Source: Tausonia pullulans
Lineage: Eukaryota; Basidiomycota; Tremellomycetes; Cystofilobasidiales; Mrakiaceae
Length of the DNA stretch: 64,000 nucleotides
Assembly (NCBI GenBank): GCA_951802195.1
Contig: OX637624.1
Span: 62,001-126,000 of the forward strand
Reading direction: 5' to 3'
Shown here in pieces: positions 13,077-23,506 of the stretch; the first letter of the stretch is position 1, and each line of letters begins with the position of its first letter. The notes under the pieces were generated by a model. That model was not told the DNA's origin. It was given only the letters and a program-made list of their open reading frames with translations, and made no database searches. A program made the position numbers and the translations under genes.

Positions 13077-16000
13077 CTAGAGCCAGCGCCTAGTTTCACC
13101 CTCCCTTCGCTCCTCCATAACCCTGCCCTCATTTCCCGGACTCCTCCCCGGCGGAGGAAGCACCGGTTGCATCGCACTATGAGTCCTTCCTTGCTGTGGA
13201 GTGAGCGGTTTACTAGGCGCAGACATATTCGCATGTCGTTCGGAAACGACGTCGTTGGCCTGGGGAGGGGAGGGCGTCCTTGCGGGAGTATGGAGCGCGT
13301 CGGATCGGCCGGACGTAGGACCTCGTGATAAAAGGAGAGCATGGGAGGGAGACGGGGAAATAGGTGACTGGGAGTGAGAAGCCTCGGTCGCGGGGATATT
13401 AATAGTTGGGATCGTCGGGATGGCGGAGGAGTAGGGCGGCTCCGGAAGAGGCACCCTCGGTGAAGGTGAGCCGCCCTCTCGTCGAGGCAGCAGCGGCGGC
13501 GGTGTCGACGCTCCTGAGGGTGCCGTCGAGTGAGGATCCCATGCTCCGCCCGCACCTGCGGATCCAATGACGGCCTCGAGCTCGTCTGGATCGAGGATGC
13601 CCAGAGCGGCGACGGCATCGCGGAGGACGCGGCCGCTCTCGTCCGCGGAATGGAGGAACCGGAGAAGGTCCTTGCAGAGAGTCCATTCGCCGGCGAGCAT
13701 AGCCGCCCGGAGGAGTCGCACAGTGTCAGTCGAGGAGTCATCGAGCTGTTCAAGGTTGTGGAGGACCAGGAGATACGACGTCGCCGTTTTGAAGAGCTTG
13801 GACGCAAGGCATTGCTGGAGAGGGGTGGATATCAGCTTGAGCTCTTCTACGCGTTCGAGCTCATTCCACTCACCTCAAACAGATCGCGAGGTTTTCCGAC
13901 CACGTCAAAGAGGAACCCCCACCGGTCGACCTCGGTCTTCCGCGCACAGCCGACGACGACATCGAGTGCCTGAGGAAAGTGGTCCAGAAACTCAACAACA
14001 AGAGGGAGCACGCCCTTCGTCTCTTCTGCTCCCGCTTCGCGGGTGAATGTCGCGCAGGGTGGGGCAAGTGTCGAAGGGCTCTCAACGACGTCCCCAGCTG
14101 CCCGCTTGCTGCTACTGCTATCCTTACAATCGGCCACCACCGCCTCCGCGTCGCTCTCGCCCTCGTCGTCCGTCTCGTCTACAATGGGGCTCAGCGCATC
14201 GAGCGGGGCGTTCCACTCGGTTCCATCGACGATCCTCGGGCTCGCTCCCGGTCCCTCGTCGGCCTCCTGCTCCAGCACGCCATGGAGGAGGATCTCGAGC
14301 GCATGCGCAAAATACGAGAGCCGCTGGAAGTGAGCCGCAAACCGGACGGCGGCTTTGATTTGCCCACGGCTGAGGTGGAAGCGGAGGAGATGGGGTAGAA
14401 AGAGGTGCGTGGACGTTTGGAGCTTGAAGGTCGAGAAGGTGAGGTTGCGACGTGTTGAGAGCTCTGATTCGATACCGATGATGATGCCCTTATCCATGAG
14501 GACGGCTAGAAGAGTAGGATATCAGTGCCATGAACTAGAGGAGATTGCCAGGGAGCTAGACTCAACAGAGCGGATAAAAGTCGAGCGATATGCTGACGCT
14601 CTCCCCCACGCGCTCGTACGACTTCTTCTCTTTCACGCCGACCTCGCCGTCTCCTCCCCCACCACTGAGCCTCGGCGTCGCTTTCACACGATCCACGGTA
14701 AGGGCATCCAGCCAAACCCTCAATTTCTCGCCGTCCCAACCCCAAAGCGAGTTCTCGAGCGTTCCAACGCCCGAGAGATGAGTCCAGTACGTCTCGATTC
14801 GATCGGCGAGGACCTGCATGTCGTACTTAACTTCCTCAGAGTTCTTTGTCGCGGTCGTGAGGGAGGAGTTCCGTCGATGTTGGCGCGAGGGTTTGCGAGG
14901 GCGGAGGAGGACAAGGGAGGAGTCGATGAGGAATATGACGGTTGCAAGAGGGAGATCGTCCGACGGGTGGCCTAATTCTGGAGAGCGACAGAAGTCAGCA
15001 GACAAGGATAAATTCCATATACAGTACACACAATGACGCACTCTTCTGAGCCATCGGGATTAGCCAGCTCATCGCGCGTACTCGGCCGGGAATCGCGACA
15101 ACACCGTCAAAGTTGATCTGACCGCAGAGCTTGAGCTCGACCGTCTCCTTTGTCGGGACGATGAGGAAATGGTAGAAAGTGTTGGCCGTCGTGTAGACGA
15201 GGAGCGAGTTGTCATGGAGGGAGATAAGGTGAACCGGCGCTGGGAGTGTGACGGAGGAGAGGTGGGATGTCGGCGTGAGGGCGTCGTCGCGGGAGAAGAG
15301 ACGAATCTATGTAAGATAAATGCTGGATCAGTCATCTTGTCTTGCTTCTTAGCCAAGTCAGCCCAGGAACTCACGGAATGCTCCCTGCCCTGTTCAATGC
15401 CAGCAACGAGAACGTGAAGGAACCAAACCATTCCGCCCCGTACGCGGAAGGACTCCTCCCACTCTCCCCGACCAAAGAGCTTCCACCTCCCGCTCCCCCG
15501 ACTCCAATGCGTCAAACCGCGCCGGCCGGCAACGGCGATGAGACGTCCATCTTCAGAGACAGTCGCGTACCGGATGGGATATTGAACAGTGATGTAGGCT
15601 TGGGGTAGGGTGATGGGAAGCCACAGCGACGAGGAGGGCGTGAGAGAGGAAAGGTATGAGGATGAGGGAAGAGAGGCCGTCGGCGATAGAAGGAGCTTCG
15701 TCGATAGTACGAGGAGCGGGTAAAGCGTCGACGAAGGCGTCGGCAGGGTCGTAAAGGAAGACTTTGCAAACGGGAGCACATAGAGCTGCTCTCTTGCGCG
15801 AGCGTCTTCCTCTCCCTCAGTAGATGGCGGGGCGAGAAAGATTAACTCAAGCCCACCGCCGACCCAGACAAGGCCACCATTCGAGCTGACGCCTCGCATG
15901 AAGCGGTCCTCACGAGCGTTGCCCTCGTCGTCATCCCAGTCGAGGACGCCCCAGCCGAGCAGCTTACCACCAGTGGACCAGACGGCCCAGCCACGCTCCC

Positions 16001-17443
16001 AGCCGACGGCGAGCGCGTAGCCATCGGGCGTCCAGGCAAGTGAGGTGACCCGACCTGGGGCGAGGCGGAAGTTGTTGGTTGCGCGTGAGAGAGAAAGCGG
16101 GCGAGCGAGGTGAGGGACGGGCGGTTGTGACGGAGCTGGGAGTGTGTGGATGTGGACCAGACCACTGAGAAAAAAAATGTCAGAATCTGATGGAAGAACC
16201 GACCAGCATCTTGCACGTACGACTCGGTGCCGACAGCGACGAGAGCGAACTTAGCGTTCAGCGCGGCGACGGTCGCGACTCCCTCAATCTCCTCCGTAGA
16301 GAGCATCAACCCACCGCCAAGGCTGCGTCTTCCATCCCATCCGCCTCTCTCCTTGAGCTCGACCTGCCGGGCGCCGAAAGTAAGTTGATCGCTGTCGCCA
16401 TCCGTTCCAGCCGTCGTTGGCGTTGAGGGGTGCTCCGAGGATATGCTGACGCGAGAGCTCGCCGCGCGCGACTGGTATGGCGGCGATTTAGAGTGAAGCA
16501 GATATGTCTGGCCCGTCGGGAGGATAACCGTGTGGAGGTTGAGGGGTCGTGAATGCGTGATGGAGAGCGTCGATGCGGAGCCGCTTGAAGCGGAGGACGC
16601 CGCAGGCAGAGCGACACGGGGAAGGCTGGTCTCCAGTATTTCAGGGAGGGGATAAGGCAGGAGAAGTAGAGATGGAGTCGGCGATGAGACTGCGATGAGG
16701 ACGTGATGGGCGTGGGTCGTGAGACTGAAAGGCAAGGAAATGTCGTCAGCTGCTGTCCAGTTGAGGGACGGCTGATAGCTCGCAAAAGCATCGGTTAACC
16801 TCTTCGCTTCGCCCTCGATGAGCCAGCTTCCGTTCCACTCCAGACCCCAGCCAAGTAGATCCCCACCCTCGCCGGCTCCCAGCTTGAACACCTCTGTTGA
16901 AGTCCGAGCGTTCAAGTTCCCGAGGTATGGGTACGGCGAGGGCAGGGGGTAGAGGTTATAGGAAATGAGATGGGATTTAGATGTCTGACGTACAATACGA
17001 GGATATTCAGCAGAGAAGAAGGGGAAGAAAGAGCACAATAAATAGGTAGAGCGACAACGACGTACGATGACAAGGACGACGAGCGAGTCCCAGGAGAACC
17101 AGGCGCCGATGTTTTGGCCCAGCTCCTCTATTGATGCTTCGTTCCGCTCCAACATCGCAAGCACCACAGAGGGCTAAGGAAGAATGAAGTGATGGTGGCG
17201 GTTCTGTTAGCATGAAGTCGGTCGTCATAGCTCTTTCGGAATGCTTCCCATGCCCGCCAGCGCCGATGTACGCACCTTGACCGACCAGAGGGCAAGCCCA
17301 TTCCGTGTGACAGAAACAAAGAGCGACGACGACCTGTTTTGGCAGAGCGAGATGATCGGCTCATGCTTCGCCGGGCTCGCTCCGGGGAGCGTGGGCGTGG
17401 TCGGCGACGCGAGGATCGTCGGCGAGTTCACGGGCCAGTACAT
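13077..17443 (-). CDS. RIC1: RIC1, subunit of the RIC1-RGP1 guanine nucleotide exchange factor
   Basis: RIC1 with RGP1 activates the Golgi Rab Ypt6/RAB6 for endosome-to-Golgi retrograde transport. The start MYWPVNSPTIL matches the MYF/MYW start of the family. An N-terminal WD-like region is followed by the RIC1 domain, seen from LGHPSDDLPLA through LDFYPLSVLMDKGIIIGIE to the helical C-terminal part. The last ~200 residues are Ser/Pro-rich and look poorly conserved. Eight exons on the minus strand: 17443-17276, 17173-17066, 16984-16221, 16164-15375, 15306-15042, 14977-14567, 14505-13874 and 13814-13077. AP-3 sigma lies just upstream on the same strand, 328 bp away. Confidence 0.92.
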
Positions 17444-17771
17444 GCTGCGAAGCCGAACGAGGGCACAGGGATTTCGACAGCGGTGCGCAAGCCGGAGAAG
17501 GGTCGGGTGAGGGGAAACTGGCTGGACCTCTTTCTATGATGGGGGTAACGCCTTGTGGAGTGAGTCGAGGATCAACGAGGAGCGAAGGAGCAAAACGATG
17601 GATGTTCGAGGTGACGATTGACGCGCTCCTCAATCTCGACTGGCGGCGGTCCAAGCCGATGCCGACTCGACCCTTGGCGACGACGGAGACTTTGTTATAT
17701 CCTTAAAATCAATGCTTCTTTTCCATGAGTGTCATGAGTTCGTTACTAAATATCTCTTCCTCCCCCTCAAA

Positions 17772-18664
17772 TTAGCCACGCCGTGACCCCCAGCCGCTGA
17801 CGAGCCCTGCCCAGCCATCCTGCCCACTGCCACCGACAGCGCGCCCTCGTCCGGTGCCGCCCGTCGAAACTGCGCTCGTGAGCGATGCAGGGAGCGCGGA
17901 CGCGGCGGAAGCGGAGAGCTTGCGCTGTTTCGCTGTAGCGAGGACTGGGGAGACGAGATGAGAGGGGATTGTGGAACGACGCGTGTCAGCCTAGAGTCGC
18001 GGGAGACGGATGACTGGACGCGATGGATGAAGAGGAAGGGCGGCGGTAACGGACCATTGTTCGATATCGTGTTGATGTTGGTCTCAAGGACAAGACCACC
18101 CTGGATGATCTCAGCCAGTGTATGGTGGACCTACAGGCGGAGAAGAGAGAGAAGAGACAGGCCATCGGGTTAGCCCTCTTCGACAACGCTCGCTGCTCCC
18201 TCTCCAGGCTCACCTCGTCAAAGCCAAAGACCAAGTCGAGCTCGCAAACGTTCTCAAACATCCGATCAAGCGCTTCAACAAAGACCTGGATCAGGTCGAG
18301 CACGCCGAGCTCACTCTCGGCCTCGTCGCACACAAAGACAAAAGTCAAGGTCGCGAACTGGCTGAGAGGGAGAGAGGTCAGACGCGTCCCATCGCTCTTC
18401 ATATCAGCCAGATCTCTGCATTGCCTCGGGATTACAGTCGCCATGCTCCACTAATCACCGGTAAATGACCCGAACGTCATCCGAGAAGAAACCCTCGCGC
18501 AACTCGGGGGCGTCGAGGAAGGAGCAGAGCCCGGCCGGTCTCGAGGAGACGAGGCCAAAGATCTGGGCAATCAGCCGGCGCTGGGTGGCCGGAGGGGTGG
18601 GCGTGTAGAACTTTTGGAGTCTTGGGGACCCGTGATTGTTGAAGATGAGCACCGAAAGGATCAT
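17772..18664 (-). CDS. APS3: AP-3 adaptor complex sigma subunit
   Basis: Small (sigma) chain of the AP-3 clathrin-type adaptor, which sorts cargo from the Golgi or endosomes to the vacuole. The start MILSVLIFNNHGSPRLQKFY is the hallmark of sigma-3. It is followed by ESELGVLDLIQVFVEALD and FENVCELDLVFGFDE, then VHHTLAEIIQGGLVLETNIN. Five exons: 18664-18459, 18361-18214, 18130-18055 and 17944-17772, with the third joining the fourth across a 110-nt intron containing in-frame stops. The Gly/Arg-rich C-terminal tail ending GSRRG is plausible for fungal AP-3 sigma but is the least certain part. Only four exons are listed because those are the ones I can place; the stop is TAA at 17774-17772. Confidence 0.9.
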
Positions 18665-19800
18665 GACTGAACGGGCGTCGTGGTTGAAGGCACACGAGTA
18701 GGAAACGAGAGGCGGTCGTCGCCGACGTCTGTCCCTTGCTCTCCTCCCTCTTCTCGACTGGCTCGGCTCGTCTCATGTCTTGCTTCGTCTCTCTTTCTAG
18801 CGCTCTACCATTTCCTCGACGTTCCTACACCTGCCCTAAAAATGGAACTCCCTCCCTTCTTCCCCTCTCATCGATGAACCATCGACGTTCAAGTGACCCA
18901 TTGCTCACTAATGGCCGAGAGTTGCAACTCCTCTCTGATCGTTGTTACTGACAAAACCGTCCACTCCCTCTCTTCTTCCTGGCACATATTTCACTTGAAC
19001 CTATCTCTCCCTGTCCATTTGATCAAGGTCTGCATCCAGAGTGCATCGCGTCAGTAGCATCCAGGCCTGGCTCCTTTCTTCGCATCTATCTAAAGTCCTA
19101 AGATCGGACTCGGCGGCCTGGTGGACGTTACAGCACCTATCCAACCTCCGCCCCCAAACTTCGAGAGTTCGAGAGGGCAGCTGTTTGTTTATCCACGCTG
19201 TCACACCTACTCCACCTGTTCCTCCCCTCTTCTGCAGCAGTTGTCCGCACTTCGTGCGCGCTTTTCTCAGGGCCCGCTGATGAGCGCCGATACTGACTGC
19301 ACAGAGTTTCGGCCCCAGCTCATCCAGAAGCGGCCGCCTTCGATGGACCAACCGACTTTTATCAGACCGAACCTACGGACTTCTCACCCACGACAGCCAA
19401 AGGTAGGGAGGAGCAGCTATATGCGCCGTGTCAGAGCGCTCCGCAATACTTAGAACAGCCTCAATCTGCCTCAGACCACCAGAGTGTGCCTGTCCTTCAT
19501 CTCCTTATCACCCAGAGAAAGCATTTATACGCCTCTCCCAAGGCTTACAGACCATGTCGTTTCCCATTTTCCTCTTCTCTTGTGTACGAGGGACAAAAGT
19601 TCACCTTGCGATGATTTCTAGCTTCTGCTTTTCAGACCTCAGCTTCCTACTGCTCCTGACTCCGTTCGTTCTTTCTCGTTTTCTTCCACCTGAGACCTGA
19701 AATAAAGTCCCCTCCTCGCCGTTCTTCCTTCTCAAGGCCGCTTACCAGACCCACTAGTGCTGGACCCTGACTTTCCATCCAGTATCTGCTGCATTCCTCA
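18665..19800. other. upstream region of APS3 with unresolved coding-like stretches
   Basis: No complete gene was identified. Two overlapping plus-strand frames between about 19120 and 19620 look protein-like. One starts MDVTAPIQPPPPNFE at 19121. The other is open without an ATG after the strong acceptor-like CTGACTGCACAG near 19290-19303, and is rich in Pro, Gln, Ser and Tyr. They may be exons of one gene upstream of that at 19801, or chance. Confidence 0.35.
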
Positions 19801-20546
19801 ATGGAGGAGCACGCCGCTGTTAAGAGCATCGCAAGGTGTCGAGATTTCGAAAATACCACACCACTCTCCCTTACCAGCAGATCCGTAACTTCCCCGTCAT
19901 TTTGATACCCAGCTCTGGAACGACCAATTACGGAGTTCTCTCCTGGAAGGCTTCCGACTTCTGCTGCTCCTCCTCGCCATCGCTGAGCAGCTCTACGCCC
20001 CCGACGCTCGCCACTTCCGCCTCCTCCTGCAAGAACAACAACGGTGCGTCTTTTGCCGCGCGCACAGCCTCCCTACTGACACTCTTTTTTTTTTGGCTTT
20101 ATAACTGACCGAACTGTTATTCGTCTTTCGGAGTTCCGGTTCGGAGCCAGGTCGATCTGTTGCTCTAACGCTGAATCCTCGGACTTCATCACCCCTCCGG
20201 CCGTTCGCTCGTCCCCGAACAATTTAGGCGTTCTCGAAAAACCACGGGCTAAGCGAGGTTTTAACAGTTTTGTGGTGAGTACCGGCCACTTTTACTCCTT
20301 TTCTTCCTCGTCCTTAGCGGCTGCATCCTAGGTCATCCGGGTTCGTCGGAAATACCTCTTGGTGAGTTTCCGATCCCCTCGCGCCCCCGTCATCTCAAGT
20401 CCTCGCCACCAACTCCCCCTGCGCACCAAGATTGCCCGGAAAGTGGTCCACCAGCTCCCTTTTCTGTTAGGATGGTACTGATTTCAATCATCACGTCTGC
20501 TCCAAGCGCGTCCAGAATTGTCTTCGCGCCAAAAAGATCAATGTAA
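19801..20546 (+). CDS. predicted six-exon small protein of unknown function
   Basis: Gene model built by eye: exons 19801-19818, 19913-20043, 20151-20274, 20332-20361, 20431-20465 and 20507-20546, giving 125 aa. All introns are GT-AG (donors GTTAAG, GTGCGT, GTGAGT, GTGAGT, GTTAGG), and the phases agree through to the TAA. The start MEEHAA has a TCAATGG context. Residues about 20-30 hold a Leu run followed by AEQLYAPDARHF. The middle is Ser/Pro/Asn-rich, then comes a basic segment KPRAKRGFNSFVVIRVRRKY. The NSF core inside a basic context recalls HMG-box and alpha-box proteins, but this similarity is weak. The fifth intron is only 41 nt. An upstream extension is possible. Confidence 0.42.
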
Positions 20547-21909
20547 GACCAGGAAGGTCCGCTTCCTCTGAGCGCCATTGCGCTCGGCCGGGTTGGGAGG
20601 GCCTGATCATGTATGGACTCTTGGAGAAGAAATCTATTGCTCGTTTTTTCGTTTGCTTAGCTTTTCGCTCGCTTTTAGTTTGGCTTTGCTTAATAATAGA
20701 TTGATAGGGGAAAGTACTGCAACTCGTTGGCGTCTCTCGTTTTTCTATCCATGGCCTGAATCCGAGAACGCTCTGCAGGAGGATTGTGGGATGGTAGAAA
20801 ACTCCTCCACTCCCAGAAGAGGTATTTCTTTATGTGGTGCTGATCCCTCTCGGCACAACTCAAATTATGAGGCCAAACCAAACTGTACACGCTAGGCACA
20901 CGGGAGCGAAAGGCCCTGAGGTCGGCAGCGCCAGCAGCCCTTTGCTTTCATCAATCTTGAACCGAGATTATACTCTACAGGGACTAGCACTGCGCCGATC
21001 GAAAACTTTCCTAGCTCTTTTGCACTCGCCATTCTCCTCACAAGGGAGGCCAGCCCTCTAGCTCATTGATCCGAGACACAAGTGCTTCTCTCACAGCAAA
21101 CACAACGGCAACTATCTCCCCATGTCTTCACATTCATGTCGCCCGCGAGGCATGCTCCACCTTTCCTTCTCCTCCACGCTGAGGCCCTGATCGGGTGGGG
21201 CTGAAGCCTCAATTTACCATGTATTACGCAGATATTCAGCACCATGCTCTTCGCTCTGAGGCTAGCATCTTCATCAAGCGAGGCGCCGGGGTCATCGCCA
21301 GTGCACCTAAAACGACATCAGCTTGCCAGCTAGATCTCTTTCCAGACGCGGGGTGAGATCTTCCTTTTCTTTTCTAAAGAACCGCTTCCCCCGATTTTAT
21401 CCCGTCCGCCGAAAGAAGGACATTGACCCCACGCTTGCAGTGTTCCTCATTCATGCCCTGCCGGGGCGGATGAGTTTCAGCGATCGATCCATCGGCAAAT
21501 CATGCTCGCATCAGCAGGAAGAGTCTGCCGTGGTCAAGTTCGCTAGCTGGGGGTGGATCGAGATCGTCGCTGGTGCGCTGAGGCGCCAAGAAGCGAGGGG
21601 AGAGAGAAGTTGCGCTATATTATTCATGAACGAACGGACTGTGCTACAGCTCCACGGGCAGCAAAGGCAAAAAGAAAGAGAGGTGTATGTATATATGGGA
21701 CAAGATATGCGAGCGAGAGGAGAGGGAGGCGAGGAAGAGAACGGGAAGGAATGAAGACCAGGAGCTATGCGGATGGAGAGAGAGAGAGACTGGAATGAAG
21801 GCTGATGGCACAATGGGAATGGGTTGAGGGGCGAATGGAAGAATCGATTGGAAAGAAAAAGGAGGAGAAGTAAGCGTGAAAGAGCAGGGGGAAGGGAGTA
21901 GACGAGCGT
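20547..21909. other. intergenic, no gene recognised
   Basis: Only short frames are seen on either strand. From about 21600 to 21900 the plus strand is very purine-rich (GAGAGA and GGGAGGAG runs), probably the 3' UTR side of the MPS1 gene. Confidence 0.5.
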
Positions 21910-23464
21910 TCACTCGGCGGCCCAGGCAGCCTGGACCTGCTGAAGCTTCTTAAACGCAATCTAAAGAAGAGATACCTCGTTAGCTAGCGAAGAAGAGCAG
22001 TGAAGTCGAGTCCAAGCAGGGGCACTGACCTCGGCTGTCGCGTCCGGGCTCTTCCGCACATACTCGACGAGCTGACTGAGGACCTCGAGCGAAACCGCCG
22101 TTGAGCCGGGTGGGATGCGCTCGATCTTGGGCGTGACAGTGCCTATAAAGGGGTGAGTGTGAGTCCGTCAGCTTGGTTGTACGAAAGTGGAAGACAGAGA
22201 GAAGGAAACACTCACGCTTCCAGGGCTTGAGAAAGTCGTGGTCGAGCAGCTCCGCGATTGTCGGCCGGTCTTTCTCGCCCCTTCGATGACAAGCGCGCAT
22301 GACCTTGATCGCGAGCGGATCGACGGGGCTCGCGAGTGTCGCTGGATCGATGGCCGGGGCATCCGAACCTGGTGGTGGAATGATCCTAGGGACGGAGACG
22401 GGCGGATATGAGATCTGGTAGGTGGGCGAAATGATGGCGTTGACCTTGGAGGGGTGCGAGGTCAAGTCGGCGAAAGGGAGTTGGCCGTAGACCATCTGGT
22501 AGAGGATGCAGCCGAGGGCCCAGACGTCCGTCGGTTTGCCGACCTGCGATGAGAGGGGAGAGGGGAATCAGCGACAGAACTAAATAGGTGGAAGAGGCGC
22601 CAAACCCACCACAATCCGGGGCTCTCCGTTCGACTGGTGCACCGACTCGGGCGACATGTAGCTGAGCGTGCCGATCTGGTTGTCTCTCCGGACGTGGACC
22701 GTGTCGCCCTCGATCTTGTGCGAGATGCCGAAATCAATGATCTTGAGGCACCCCCGGACGAGAACAAAGTTGGCCGGCTTGAGATCCGTATGAATGATGC
22801 CGTGGTCGTGGACAATTTGAACGCACTCGAGCATCTGATGAGGCAGGGTCAGTATCAAAGGGCACAGAGAGGAAGGGCAAAGGACGCGACCGACCTGCAG
22901 CCAGAAGAAGCCGACAAAGTTCATGTTGAGGCGCTTGCCCTTTTGTTCCTCGAGTAGCCTGGAAAAGTCGGCCTCACCGAATTCCATAACCTGAGGGATC
23001 GCATCAAGCGTCAGTGTGCGGGGTTCTTAAGAGAGGAATCTAGAGCGAGAGCAGGACTCACAACCAGAATCGCCTTCGGCTTTCCACTCCCACTCCTCGT
23101 CGTCTCCTCATCATCGAGCCGAATGACTTTTTCGTTCCCCCTAAGCCTCCTCAATAGCTCAATCTCATTGTGGAAACTCCGGATCGCCTCGGCGTCGAGT
23201 CGGTCGAGCGTGACCTTCTTGATGGCTACAATGTCCTTTTTCTCATTGAGGCATTTGAAGACCTTGGAGGAGCCACCACGGCCGATCTGGCAGAGCTTCT
23301 GATATAGGCGGCCGTTGACCTATGAAGACAAGGGTGTCAGCGAGATCATTCCTCAAGTGACAGGAACTGGCATTCGACGACGGACCTCGATCATCCGCTC
23401 TCGTCGTTCCGGAACGGGCGCAGCCTGGAGTGGTCTCAGCATTTGCTGGTATTGCTGCTGTTGT

Positions 23465-23506
<42 letters not shown>

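Noticed and set aside
19836-20108. 90-codon frame starting MSRFRKYHTTLPY
   Set aside because: The better-supported reading splices from 19818 to 19913 and uses another frame, with phases that agree over six exons.
20431-20500. Full alpha-box mating-type domain in the gene at 19801
   Set aside because: Only the NSF core is suggestive. The expected downstream tryptophan and motif would need a different frame than the spliced model, so the claim was not made.
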